Shown one piece after another: positions 1-10,389 of a stretch of 64,000 nt of DNA. The position numbers and the translations under genes are program-made. Source of the DNA: Sipunculus nudus. Lineage: Eukaryota > Annelida > Sipuncula > Golfingiida > Sipunculidae. The stretch covers positions 310,001 through 374,000 of the forward strand of contig CM049314.1 of the NCBI GenBank assembly GCA_026874595.1, given 5' to 3'. Position 1 is the first letter of the stretch, and every line of letters starts with the position of its first letter. The notes under the pieces are model-generated. The model did not search any database. It had not been told where the DNA came from and saw only the letters and a program-made list of their open reading frames with translations.

Positions 1-562
1 GAGGGGCCAGAACCTATTTGACTGTGTATAAGCATAAACTGGCCTGAAATCAGGTTTCTGGGGGCATGAAATTTTTGTTTGTGGGAACAGGGTAATATTA
101 TCTTGTTTCCCTGTATATACACACTAAACTGGGCCTAATGACACCAAAACCAGGTTTGTGGGACCATCAGTACAGATTTGAGGGGAAAAATGGATTTTTT
201 CTGTATATCACTATGTCCACTGTGTCCAGATTTGGAAATTCAAACTGGCCCTAATTTTTTTTCTGAGGGATTTGAACCAAATGCTTTGAGATTCCAGCCA
301 GTGGGTGTAAATGGATTGCAATGATAGCCAAACCAGGTGTGTGTGATGAGTCTGGTAGAGATGAGGTGGTCCAAAACACTATTTGCCTGTGTATAATAAG
401 CCATATACTGTCCTCAGCTGAAATCAGCTTTCTGGGGGCTTGAAATGTTTGCTGGTGGGAACAAGGTAATATTATCTTGTTATCATGGATATACACCCTA
501 AAATGGGTCTAAGAACACCAAATACATGCATGTTGGACCATGAGTACAGATTTGAGGTAACA
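1..562 (+). repeat. ~365-bp satellite, left fragment (about 1.5 copies)
   Basis: The segment GTATAAGCAT/GTATAATAAG recurs at 26 and 391, a period of 365. Flanking words such as AAACTGGCC, CAGATTTGAGG and the AATATTATCTTGTT stretch repeat with it. The same unit forms a larger array at about 5650-7515. The window opens inside this array, so its left limit is unknown. The second copy (from about 300) is more diverged than the first, as expected for the edge of a satellite array. No TIRs, coding potential or target-site duplication were seen. It is unrelated in sequence to the 1.27-kb units further right. Confidence 0.9.
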
Positions 563-747
563 AATTGTCTGTCTATAAATTAAAAAAAATCAAATATCAA
601 ACTGTTATAAACTGTATCAATATATTTAATAAAATCTCTTTTCATCCAATGAATTGCATCTTATTTTTTTATAAATAAACCATGATATTCAATTACATCC
701 AGTAATAAAAAATAAAAATAAAATGAATAAAAGTTTTTTTGTTTTTG

Positions 748-771
748 TTTTTTTTTTTTGGGGGGGGGGGG
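748..771 (+). repeat. T12G12 homopolymer junction
   Basis: Twelve T are followed directly by twelve G on the + strand. The duplicate at 7699-7724 has T12G14. This is the only difference I noticed between the two copies before position 1953. Such a tract can pause polymerases and is prone to length error in sequencing, so the 12/14 difference may be biological or technical. Confidence 0.95.
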
Positions 772-970
772 TGTTTGTGTTTTTTTTGCAGTAAAATCCA
801 GGCTTCTCTTTGGATCCCGGCGGTGGGGCGAGGGTACCATGGACACCACACAACATTTGAAAGAACATTTTTTTCTGCTGTTATTGGATGACCAAGTCTC
901 TATGAATTTTTAAAAAAATATTTATTCCGTTATTCAAGATGACAGTGAAAATGACCCTATTTTTTCAATC

Positions 971-1125
971 ATTCACCACTCTTTTCGAGCGTTCATCGAA
1001 TAAGAAAGAGCCCGTCCCACCGCATTTCCTGCGAGGGTTCGTTTCTTCAGAGTCCAAACAATCCTACAGGGGCGGGGTTTAGTCCATCTCGTCTTAAATT
1101 TGTGTCCGGGGCACGGCAAACATTA
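971..1125 (+). repeat. Diverged direct repeat, left member
   Basis: This stretch aligns imperfectly with 1799-1955. Shared blocks in the same order are CATTCA, GCGTTC, the AAGAGCCCGTCCCA core, GAGTC/GGGTC followed by AAACAAT, and CTTAAATTT near the right end. The pair is about 828 bp apart and enclosed sequence is non-coding. It could be the degenerate ends of an inserted element, or an old local duplication. No coding remnant or obvious target-site duplication favours either. Confidence 0.5.
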
Positions 1126-1161
1126 TGAAAGCGGACAAAAACTTTCATACGGCTGGTAAAT

Positions 1162-1190
1162 GCGTTTATATGTAAACGCGGGGAATTCCC
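1162..1190. promoter_or_regulatory. Inverted repeat adjoining a palindromic kappaB-like site
   Basis: GCGTTTA (1162-1168) and TAAACGC (1173-1179) form a perfect 7-bp inverted repeat with a 4-nt loop. GGGAATTCCC follows at 1181-1190 and fits the NF-kappaB/Rel consensus GGGRNWYYCC on both strands. The same pair recurs at 8115-8143. A 10-bp site can occur by chance and no gene is visible nearby, so a regulatory role is only a possibility. Confidence 0.3.
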
Positions 1191-1798
1191 GGACAATTCA
1201 CGGAGAGATTTTATATGCAATGATACTTTTAATTACACGTTAAAATCATTTAAAATCTACCACTATATTACTCTAAAGACATTTATTCACTGTTAAATTA
1301 CCGAAATAATAACCAGCGCAAACAATGTGGGACTGCCACTAACACCAATCTGAATCACCAGCTAACATTGACTACCGATCTTACATCAGACGAAAACGCT
1401 AAACACTATATATTTTTTCAACAGTTTACTGTGCAAACCGTAACAAAACCATGCAGGATATCAAATTTACAGGTTCTTAAGGAAATATGATACAAAACAT
1501 AAATTGTACCTTTGCTCACATTTAATAATATCATCATGATGAATTCTCCGCGAATTCTCCAGCTGTCCGCGTTATAGATGTATATATATTTATTAATGAC
1601 AAAAATTGACATACAATTTTATGGATACCCGTATAATTGCGGTTTTCTGGACCGTCCCAGCCCACAGGTAGGATAATATGGATTCCCGACAATATTCTAA
1701 TGACCGTTCCCTGAGCTGGAACGGGCTAAGAAGGTCCCTGTCATTTTTTTAAATTGCCAATTCCCAGGTTTTTCGGATGAAAACTGGCCCAATCCTTC

Positions 1799-1955
1799 AT
1801 TCAATCTCCAGCCTCTTCTGGCGTTCCGGGTATAAAAAAGAGCCCGTCCCATGCCTATTTAAGCCAGGACTGCATACTCTGGGGTCAAAACAATTCAACT
1901 ACGGCTTGGGATTACTACCTTTCCTCTTAAATTTCCATCGCGCCCGTGTCAAGTG
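1799..1955 (+). repeat. Diverged direct repeat, right member
   Basis: Partner of 971-1125, sharing the AAGAGCCCGTCCCA core and the surrounding ordered blocks. Its right end lies almost exactly at 1952, where near-identity to the second copy (8752-8908) stops. The element end and the duplication or conversion boundary may therefore be the same point. Both members are present again in the second flank copy. Confidence 0.5.
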
Positions 1956-2588
1956 TACCGTTATTATTCACAAACGTGCGGCAGGCGCCAAAAAATTTGA
2001 CAGCACCCCTTTCGGATGCCAGTAAATAGTTTTATATTTAAAGTCCAAACCCACCACGGAACTAGGGCCTCACAATTTTTTATCTTATTACTTACCACTT
2101 CAGACTCCTTAAAAATCACCGCTTTCCTTTTTTAACCAAAGATTCCAATTTTTTAACATATATTAAATTTCACATAACAGATAACTTACACCAAGGGGAC
2201 ATTACAGTTAATCCGTGATGGGCAGGACTTCTTGGAATTTTATAATTCCCGGACGCAGGCTGACCGGCTGCCTTTTTTCTTCAAGGACAGCCCTAATTTA
2301 AGCCGAGACCTTAAAGGATGGTCTTGATAGGCACCTAGCTTGTCCAGGAATGAAAGGTCACGTCTCCCTTACCCAGAGGTCGGGTCTCTGTCTAACACGA
2401 ACGCGGCTTCGCTTGCATTTCGGCATTCTGGACGTTCAACTCTTCAAGTTTCATTTTCAGTGCTTTTCTTATTTCCAGCACTCAAGAATAGAACTGCCAA
2501 GGATTCAGTTGGACTTCCTTTATTTTTATTTCTGTCCAAAAATGGATTGTCCTGTATAGGATGGCTACTAATAACAACACTATTAATG

Positions 2589-2640
2589 TCTCTCTATCCG
2601 TCTGTCTGTCTGTCTGTCTCTCTGTCTGTCTCTCTGTCTA
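2589..2640 (+). repeat. Interrupted (TCTG)n microsatellite
   Basis: A TCTG/TCTC tetranucleotide run with several interruptions. The homologous place in the second flank copy (about 9535-9603) holds a long pure TCTG run, so the locus is hypervariable. Confidence 0.9.
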
Positions 2641-2786
2641 CTCCTCTTTGACTTTTGAAAATCAGCAAGACCTTATTCATATGTGCTACTGTTTTCCCCA
2701 TGATAGAGGTTTTTCATTTGATCAAATCCAAATGTTCCCTGTCTGTCTGCCTAGTAACTGTCCATCTATTTCGCTGTCTTATTTCC

Positions 2787-3875
2787 GGTCACTTCCGGCA
2801 AGCGTTCGACCTCAGGTCGTCTAGTTTGTTTGTTTGTCTGCGCTCTCCTGGCCACAATTTTGCAGCAATCGACATGACCCTTACAGGGGTGATTGACAAC
2901 CGAACACCCTGGAACCCTATTGTTTTTGGTCAACATTGCTCCAAGGTCAAGGGTCAAGGTCACGACAGGTATGGTTAACGGTTTTTGCACTATAACTTCG
3001 CCATAAATAGGCTTATCCACTTCTGCAATAGCTCATTTTTTTCGTCATCACCTGGCCTTTCTTTTGATATGTAGCTTACTTAAATTTGCCGTTACCATGG
3101 TTACATTTTTTGGGCAAAAATCATGGAAATTGGAAATAACACGACCATTTTTTTGTAACCTTGTCAGTTTTTAAGCTAGGCAGATCTAGTTTTCGGCATT
3201 TTGTTCCACATGACCAGCTTGACACGACAGAACTGAAATTCACGCCAAATCTCGCGCCATATCTCGTCAAACGAGAAAACACGACATTTCACGGAACTGC
3301 AGCTAGACAGGTCTAGTTTTCGGCATTTAGTTCCACATGACCCGCTTGACATGACAGAACTCCAAGTCAGGCACAATCTCGCACCGTATCTCGTCAAACG
3401 AGAAAACACGAGATTTCACCAAAATCCTTTTAACTCGGCGATTTTTACAGGTACGAAGGTCTAGTTTTCGGCATTGTGTCACATATGAACTGCTTGATTA
3501 GATAAAGCCATAAGTCTGCCCAAATCTCGCACCATATCTTGTGCAACGTGAACAAACGAGATGTCACTGAAATGCGTATAACTTGGCGCCTTTTACAACA
3601 AAGTAGTTCTAGTTTTCGGCATTTTGTCACATATGAACAGCTTGACATGACAAACCTGAAAACGTCTCACTGCTTCTTGTCAAACGAGATTAACGGGATT
3701 TCAATGAAAAAATATTGAACTTGGTCCCTTTTACACTAGAAAGATATGCAGCTGTTAAAGGTCAGCATGCATAAATAAACATATTATCCGTTTCTGCTGC
3801 CCCCACAATGTTGCTCATTCATATGACTGTTTCTACATGCACTCTCTGTCTATCTGTCTGTATCATTTCCATTTC
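2787..3875 (+). repeat. D-type block, short form (D0)
   Basis: It opens with a CCGGCAAGCG arm and a TTTG/TCTG run, then a body homologous to the D blocks at 29356, 45014, 54366 and 62449. It includes AGGTCAAGGGTCAAGGTCA near 2943 and GTTACCATGGTTAC near 3090. From about 3172 it holds ~148-bp monomers, with the TTTTCGGC word at 3190, 3317, 3465 and 3613 (spacings 127, 148, 148). The large D blocks have eight such words. The offset between D0 and D1 changes from 26623 to 27215, a difference of 592 = 4 x 148, so they differ by exactly four monomers. Confidence 0.85.
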
Positions 3876-4197
3876 CGGCAAGCGCGTGACCTCTGGTCAT
3901 CTTGTTTGTTTGTTTGTTTGTTTGTCTGTCTGTTTGTCTGTATGTACACGCGCTAGAGGCCACAGTTTTTTAGCAATCGCTCTGAAACTTATGCATCAAG
4001 TGTAAGATTGGTTCTCCTCGGAGCCTATTGTTTTTGGTCATGATCGGTCAAAGGTCAAGGTCAGGGTCACCAAAAAACCTAAAATCTTTATTTTCTTCAT
4101 ATGTTCGTCAATAATAATCGTAGCCGCATAATCTGTAGCTCATTTTATTCCTCACTATGTTAGCTTTCCAAGTGCTGGCAAATTTTTCCGGTCAATG

Positions 4198-4211
4198 GTT
4201 ACCATGGTAAC
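4198..4211. promoter_or_regulatory. Perfect palindromic X-box (RFX-type) motif
   Basis: GTTACCATGGTAAC is a perfect 14-bp palindrome and matches the RFX X-box form GTTRCCATGGYAAC. A units at 9757 onward hold GTGACCATGGTAAC in the same place (for example 10078-10091). C, B and D units hold GTTACCATGGTTAC instead, where the second half is altered (for example 31847-31860). The motif is seen; RFX binding is inferred. Confidence 0.5.
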
Positions 4212-4494
4212 GTATTTTTGGGGGAAATTCAGAAAATTCGAAAATTTCCCTCCAAATTTCTCATTATTCAAGTTAGAGAGGTCTAGTTTTTTGTATTGCG
4301 TAGCATTTAATATGCTCTATGCGAAATTAATGTAAGTCTCGCAAAATCTCGTGCCATTTGTCGTCAAATGAGACTTTTCGAGATTTCATTAAATACGATT
4401 TACAGGTGGCAGTTTTACAGCTAAGGTTCTGAAAGTGACATATTTTCTGTTGTTCTGTATTATCTCGAACTTGTTTTTTCATTTTTTGAAATTA

Positions 4495-4508
4495 GCCACC
4501 AGGGGGCG
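4495..4508 (+). promoter_or_regulatory. CTCF-like core motif (unit A0)
   Basis: GCCACCAGGGGGCG matches the core of the known CTCF consensus (CCASYAGRKGGC) at every position. It survives intact in a unit that is otherwise much diverged from the A arrays. Same strand as every other such site in the window. Confidence 0.6.
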
Positions 4509-5340
4509 TGGTACTGGAAACACTGCAACTTACCATTTTTCTGCAATACCAAAAAAAATATTAAACGTGGCACAATGTTTACTGTCTTATCTGAAACTAG
4601 CATCGTCGGCTTATTCCTGCCTACATGTAGCTTTGCGCTGCTGTTACCATGGTAAGCAAGTTTTGGGGTAAAACTTGGCAATCTGAAAATAATAAGTTTT
4701 TTGCTTCTATCTCTGTTAATATTTATACTACAAGTGTCTAGTTTTCTGCATGAGGTAGCATTCCCTTCCCACTAATGCAGTTAATTGCAAGTCTCGTAGA
4801 ATCTCGCTCTGTTTTCCGTCAAACGAGAAATTACGAGATTTCACAGAAATGCATATAACTTGGTCACCTTTTCGGCTAAAGAGGAGCAGTTTTCAGCATT
4901 TTGTTGCGTTTTGGGAGCTTAACAAGATAATAACTTATATCTCGCCACATCTCGTACCATCTCCCGCCAAATGAGAATATTCGAGAATTCGAACAAATGT
5001 CTATATCTCTGTCATTTGAATGCCAGAGATTTTATTTTTCTATTGTTCAAGATTCACTTGACTAGTTTGAAGTGACAAAATTGAATATCTCGTCATATCT
5101 CGCATCATTTCTTGTCAAACGAGAACATGGGACCATTCAAAGATACGCCTATAATTCTGTTATTTTAATGCTGAAGACCTTTAGTTTTCAGCATTCGATA
5201 GCGTCTAACACTCTCGGTCACATTATGTGTTTATATTGTAAGTTTCGTCAAATCTGGGATCGTTTTTTCTTCAAATAAAAAAGTACATCCTATTGCCGTG
5301 ACCATAAGTGGCGGCAGTATGTGATAGTAAATGTCGGCAG

Positions 5341-5649
5341 GGGCATTACACTTGACAGTTGGAGCCGTGTTCTATGGGTGTGCGATGGCCCATGAAGAAG
5401 ACTTCTATTGTGTTGTTATCGTCTTCCTTTGATTGCTGCTTCGTAAGCTTCACAGACCAGCGCCAACCACCTGGTTGCCATGTGTCCTCAATGTAAACAA
5501 CCTTTGCTGTTTTCCTTTCCCTAAGATATGTATGGTAGCCTGTTCACTTGTCCTTAGATTGTTTATTGTTGGTGTATTGAAGTAAAATAAAATGCCAGGT
5601 TTTCCTGCAAATTGATTGTAAATTGAATAAAATCATACAAGAACCAACC
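5341..5649. other. Unique spacer, nothing recognised
   Basis: About 300 bp with no resemblance that I can see to the surrounding repeats. It contains AATAAA-like words near 5590 and 5625 but no convincing exon, ORF or RNA gene. It separates the edge of the A0 unit from the second 365-bp satellite array. Confidence 0.6.
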
Positions 5650-7515
5650 AATGTTCTATGACCACTATTTCAGATTTGAGATCAGAACAATTGATTTCTG
5701 CATAAACCACTATGTCCAGATTTGATAAACTTTAAAGTGGTCTATATTTTTTTCTGAAGAAGTTGAGCTATATGCTTGGAGATGCCAGCCAGTGGGTGTG
5801 AATGGATTGCAATGAAACCCAAGCCAGGTGTTTGTGAAGAGTCTGGTGGAGATGAAGGAGGCCAGAACCTATTTGACTGTGTATAAGCATAAACTGGCCT
5901 GAAATCAGGTTTCTGGGGGAATGAAATTTTTGTTTGTGGGAACAGGGTAATATTTTCTTGTTTCCCTGTATATACACCCTAAACTGGGCCTAATGACACC
6001 AAAACCAGGTTTGTGGGACCATCAGTACAGATTTGAGGGGGAAAAATGGATTTTATCTGTATATCACTATGTTCACTGTGTCCAGATTTGGAAATTCAAA
6101 CTGGTCCTAATTTTTTTTCTGATGGAGTTGAGCCAAATGCTTTGAGATACCAGCCAGTGGGTGTAAATGGATTGCAATGATACCAAACCAGGTGTGTGTG
6201 TTGAGTTTTGTGGAGATGAGGGGGGCCAGAACCTATCTGACTGTGTATAAGCATAAACTGGCCTGAAATCAGGTTTCTGGGGGCTTGAAATTCTTGTTTG
6301 TGTCAACAGGGTAATATTATCTTGTTTCCTTGTATATACACCTTAAATTGGGCCTAATGACACCTAAACCATGTTTTAGGGACCATCATTACAGATTTGA
6401 GGTAAAAAAAATGGATTTTCCCTGTATATCACTATGTTCACTGTGTCCAGATTTGGGAATTCAAACTGGCCCTAATTTTTTTTCTGAGGGAGTTGAGCCA
6501 AATGCTTGGTGATGCCAGCCAGTGGGTGTAAATGGATTGCAATGATACCCAAACCAGGAGTGTGTGTTGAGTTTTGTGGATATGAAGGGGGCCAGAACCT
6601 ATTTGACTGTGTATAAGCATAAACTGGCCTGAAATCAGGTTTCTGGGGGCATGAAATTTTTGTTTGTGGGAACAGGGTAATATAATCTTGTTTACCTGTA
6701 TATACACCCTAAACTGGGCCTAATGACACCAAAACTAGGTTTGTGGGACCATCAGTACAGATTTGAGGGGGGGAAATGGATTTTCTCTGTATATCACTAT
6801 GTTCACTGTGTCCAGATTTGGAAATTCAAACTGGCCCTAATTTTTTTTCTGAGGGAGTTGAGCCAAATGCTTGGTGATGCCAGCCAGTGGGTGTAAATGG
6901 ATTGCAATGATACCCAAACCAGGAGTGTGTGTTGAGTTTTGTGGGGATGAGGAGGGGCCAGAACCTATTTGACTGTGTATAAGCATAAACTGGCCTGAAA
7001 TCAGGTTTCTGGGGGCATGAAATTTTTGTTTGTGGGAACAGGGTAATATTATCTTGTTTCCCTGTATATACACACTAAACTGGGCCTAATGACACCAAAA
7101 CCAGGTTTGTGGGACCATCAGTACAGATTTGAGGGGAAAAATGGATTTTTTCTGTATATCACTATGTCCACTGTGTCCAGATTTGGAAATTCAAACTGGC
7201 CCTAATTTTTTTTCTGAGGGATTTGAACCAAATGCTTTGAGATTCCAGCCAGTGGGTGTAAATGGATTGCAATGATAGCCAAACCAGGTGTGTGTGATGA
7301 GTCTGGTAGAGATGAGGTGGTCCAAAACACTATTTGCCTGTGTATAATAAGCCATATACTGTCCTCAGCTGAAATCAGCTTTCTGGGGGCTTGAAATGTT
7401 TGCTGGTGGGAACAAGGTAATATTATCTTGTTATCATGGATATACACCCTAAAATGGGTCTAAGAACACCAAATACATGCATGTTGGACCATGAGTACAG
7501 ATTTGAGGTAACAAA
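5650..7515 (+). repeat. ~365-bp satellite array, about five copies
   Basis: The marker GTATAAGCAT/GTATAATAAG occurs at 5881, 6245, 6611, 6977 and 7342, with spacings of 364, 366, 366 and 365. Copies differ by scattered substitutions. The outer ones (5650-5800 and 7300-7515) are the most diverged. The last two copies are the ones duplicated at 1-562 (offset 6951). Open frames of 69-89 codons on the minus strand recur with the repeat, have varying ends, and are not credible genes. Confidence 0.95.
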
Positions 7516-9536
7516 TTGTCTGTCTATAAATTAAAAAAAATCAAATATCAAACTGTTATAAACTGTATCAATATATTTAATAAAATCTCTTTTCATCCAA
7601 TGAATTGCATCTTATTTTTTTATAAATAAACCATGATATTCAATTACATCCAGTAATAAAAAATAAAAATAAAATGAATAAAAGTTTTTTTGTTTTTGTT
7701 TTTTTTTTTTGGGGGGGGGGGGGGTGTTTGTGTTTTTTTTGCAGTAAAATCCAGGCTTCTCTTTGGATCCCGGCGGTGGGGCGAGGGTACCATGGACACC
7801 ACACAACATTTGAAAGAACATTTTTTTCTGCTGTTATTGGATGACCAAGTCTCTATGAATTTTTAAAAAAATATTTATTCCGTTATTCAAGATGACAGTG
7901 AAAATGACCCTATTTTTTCAATCATTCACCACTCTTTTCGAGCGTTCATCGAATAAGAAAGAGCCCGTCCCACCGCATTTCCTGCGAGGGTTCGTTTCTT
8001 CAGAGTCCAAACAATCCTACAGGGGCGGGGTTTAGTCCATCTCGTCTTAAATTTGTGTCCGGGGCACGGCAAACATTATGAAAGCGGACAAAAACTTTCA
8101 TACGGCTGGTAAATGCGTTTATATGTAAACGCGGGGAATTCCCGGACAATTCACGGAGAGATTTTATATGCAATGATACTTTTAATTACACGTTAAAATC
8201 ATTTAAAATCTACCACTATATTACTCTAAAGACATTTATTCACTGTTAAATTACCGAAATAATAACCAGCGCAAACAATGTGGGACTGCCACTAACACCA
8301 ATCTGAATCACCAGCTAACATTGACTACCGATCTTACATCAGACGAAAACGCTAAACACTATATATTTTTTCAACAGTTTACTGTGCAAACCGTAACAAA
8401 ACCATGCAGGATATCAAATTTACAGGTTCTTAAGGAAATATGATACAAAACATAAATTGTACCTTTGCTCACATTTAATAATATCATCATGATGAATTCT
8501 CCGCGAATTCTCCAGCTGTCCGCGTTATAGATGTATATATATTTATTAATGACAAAAATTGACATACAATTTTATGGATACCCGTATAATTGCGGTTTTC
8601 TGGACCGTCCCAGCCCACAGGTAGGATAATATGGATTCCCGACAATATTCTAATGACCGTTCCCTGAGCTGGAACGGGCTAAGAAGGTCCCTGTCATTTT
8701 TTTAAATTGCCAATTCCCAGGTTTTTCGGATGAAAACTGGCCCAATCCTTCATTCAATCTCCAGCCTCTTCTGGCGTTCCGGGTATAAAAAAGAGCCCGT
8801 CCCATGCCTATTTAAGCCAGGACTGCATACTCTGGGGTCAAAACAATTCAACTACGGCTTGGGATTACTACCTTTCCTCTTAAATTTCCATCGCGCCCGT
8901 GTCAAACGTACCGTTTTATTCACAAACGTGCGGCAGGCGCCAAAAAATTTGACAGCACCCCTCTCTCATGCCAGAATATATTTTTATATATCAAGTCCTA
9001 ACCCACCACGGAACTAGGGCCTCAAATTTTTTTATCTTATTACTTACCACTTCAGACTCCTTAAAAGTCTCTCCTTTTTTAACCAAAGATTCCAATTTTT
9101 AAAATATATTAAATTTCACATTACAGATAACCTACACCAAGGGGACATTACAGTTAATCCGTGATGGGCAGGACTTCTTGGAATTTTATAATTCCCGGAC
9201 GCAGGCTGACCGACTGCCTTTTTTCTTCAAGGACAGCCCTAATTTAAGCCATCATCAGACTTGAAGATGTCCTCAGGCCGACCTATATGTCCAGGAATGA
9301 AAGGTCACGTCTCTGTTACCTAGAGGTCGGGTCTCTGTCTAACACGAACGCGGCTGCGCTTGCGTTTCGGCATTCTGGACGTTCAACTCTTCAAGTTTCA
9401 TTTTCATCGCTTTTTCTTATTTCCAGCACTCAAGAATAGAAGAAGTATTCAGTTGGATTTGTATTATTTTTTATTTCTGTCAAAAATGGATTGTCCTGTA
9501 CAGGATAGCTACTAATAATAACACTAATAATGTGTC

Positions 9537-9604
<68 letters not shown>

Positions 9605-9756
9605 CTCCTCTTTGACTTTTGAAAATCAGCAAGACCTTATTCATATGTGCTACTGTTTCCCCCATGATAGAGGTTTTTCATTTGATCAGATCCGAATGTT
9701 CCCTGTCTGTCTGTCTGCCTAGTAACTGTCCATCTATTTCGCTGTCTTATTTCCGG
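7516..9756 (+). repeat. Flank module, second copy of the segmental duplication
   Basis: Matches 563-2786. It looks identical up to 8905 apart from the G run at 7711-7724, then shows clear divergence. It contains the diverged direct-repeat pair again (about 7924-8078 and 8752-8908), and the kappaB-like palindrome at 8134-8143. It leads into an A-type array, not a D block. No genes seen. Confidence 0.85.
9535..9603 (+). repeat. (TCTG)n microsatellite, nearly pure
   Basis: About 16-17 uninterrupted TCTG repeats. The homologous run at 2589-2640 is shorter and interrupted by TCTC, so this copy has expanded or been purified since the flank duplication. Confidence 0.95.
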
Positions 9757-9924
9757 TCACTTCCGGCAAGCGCGTGACCTCAGGTCATCTAGTTTGTTTG
9801 TCTGTCTGTTTGTTTGTCTGTATGTACACGCGCTAGAGGCCACAGTTTTTAAGCAATCGCTCTGAAACTTATACATTAAGTGTAAGATCTGTTCTCCTCG
9901 GAGCCTATTGTTTTTGGTCATGAT

Positions 9925-9937
9925 CGGTCAAAGGTCA
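9925..9937 (+). promoter_or_regulatory. DR1-like nuclear-receptor half-site pair
   Basis: CGGTCAAAGGTCA is two AGGTCA-type half-sites separated by one base, followed closely by AGGCCA and GGGTCA. DR1 is the known arrangement for RXR/HNF4/COUP-TF type receptors. It recurs in each A unit (period 1265), with a related version in every B, C and D unit. Binding is not shown. Confidence 0.45.
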
Positions 9938-10375
9938 AGGCCAGGGTCACCAAAAAACCTAAAATCATTATTTTCTTCATATCGTCGTCAATAATAATCG
10001 TAGCCGCATAATCTGTAGCTCATTTTATTCCTCACGATGTTAGCTTTCCAAGTGCTCGCAAATTTTTCCGGTCAATGGTGACCATGGTAACGTGTTTTTG
10101 GGGGAAAATCAGAAATTTCGATATTTTCCCTTCTAAATTTTTCATTTTTAAGGCTAGAGAGTTCTAGTTTTTTGCGTCAGGTAGTATTTCATGAGCTGTT
10201 TATGATGCAATTGTAAATCTCGCAAAATCTCGCACTATTTCTCGTCAGACGAGAGTTTTCGAGATTTCATTAAATATGACCTGAAGGTTGCATTTTATAA
10301 AAAATGGCTTTGAAATTAATGTATTTTGTGTTATTTATTAATATCTCGAAATTGTTTTTTCATTTTTTGAAAATA

Positions 10376-10389
10376 GCCACCAGGGGGCG
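10376..10389 (+). promoter_or_regulatory. CTCF-like core motif (A array 1)
   Basis: GCCACCAGGGGGCG, followed by TGGTAC. The second A unit carries it at 11641-11654. It fits the CTCF core consensus fully and lies about midway through the unit. Confidence 0.6.

Larger units (their letters stand above)
563..2786 (+). repeat. Flank module, first copy of a segmental duplication
   Basis: This AT-rich non-coding stretch reappears at 7516-9756. From 1 to 1952 the match to 6952-8905 appeared identical wherever I compared it, apart from a G run (12 versus 14). After 1952 the copies differ by scattered substitutions and small indels (for example 2040-2130 versus 8990-9080), but stay alignable up to the CCGGCAAGCG arm at about 2787. 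The body after the arm differs: D-type here, A-type in the other copy. No gene is supported. The longest open frames are under 110 codons, and those at 2561-2824 run through a tetranucleotide tract. Confidence 0.85.
3876..5340 (+). repeat. Old, diverged A-type unit (A0)
   Basis: Begins with a CCGGCAAGCG arm and TTTG run, then the A-type words TGTACACGCGCTAGAGG and CTCGGAGCC. It keeps the A order: half-site cluster (about 4045), X-box palindrome (4198-4211), hairpin monomer (about 4350), CTCF-like core (4495-4508), second X-box-like site (about 4645) and further monomers to about 5270. It differs from the A arrays by many substitutions and indels. It fades out near 5340 without a following unit, so it marks the edge of an array. 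Confidence 0.8.

Noticed and set aside
1181-1190. Functional NF-kappaB enhancer
   Set aside because: The palindrome is exact, but it is a single 10-bp match with no gene nearby. Kept only as a low-confidence site.
971-1955. Intact LTR retrotransposon
   Set aside because: The flanking repeats are strongly diverged, the interior is under 700 bp, and there is no reverse transcriptase, integrase or primer-binding site that I can see.
5580-5640. 3' end of a gene with polyadenylation signals
   Set aside because: AATAAA-like words are common in AT-rich DNA and there is no upstream coding sequence or splice structure to support a transcript.
5650-7515. Minus-strand gene family of 69-89 codons in the 365-bp satellite
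   Set aside because: The frames differ in length and end from copy to copy and contain only the repeat's own sequence. No constraint on reading frame is visible.
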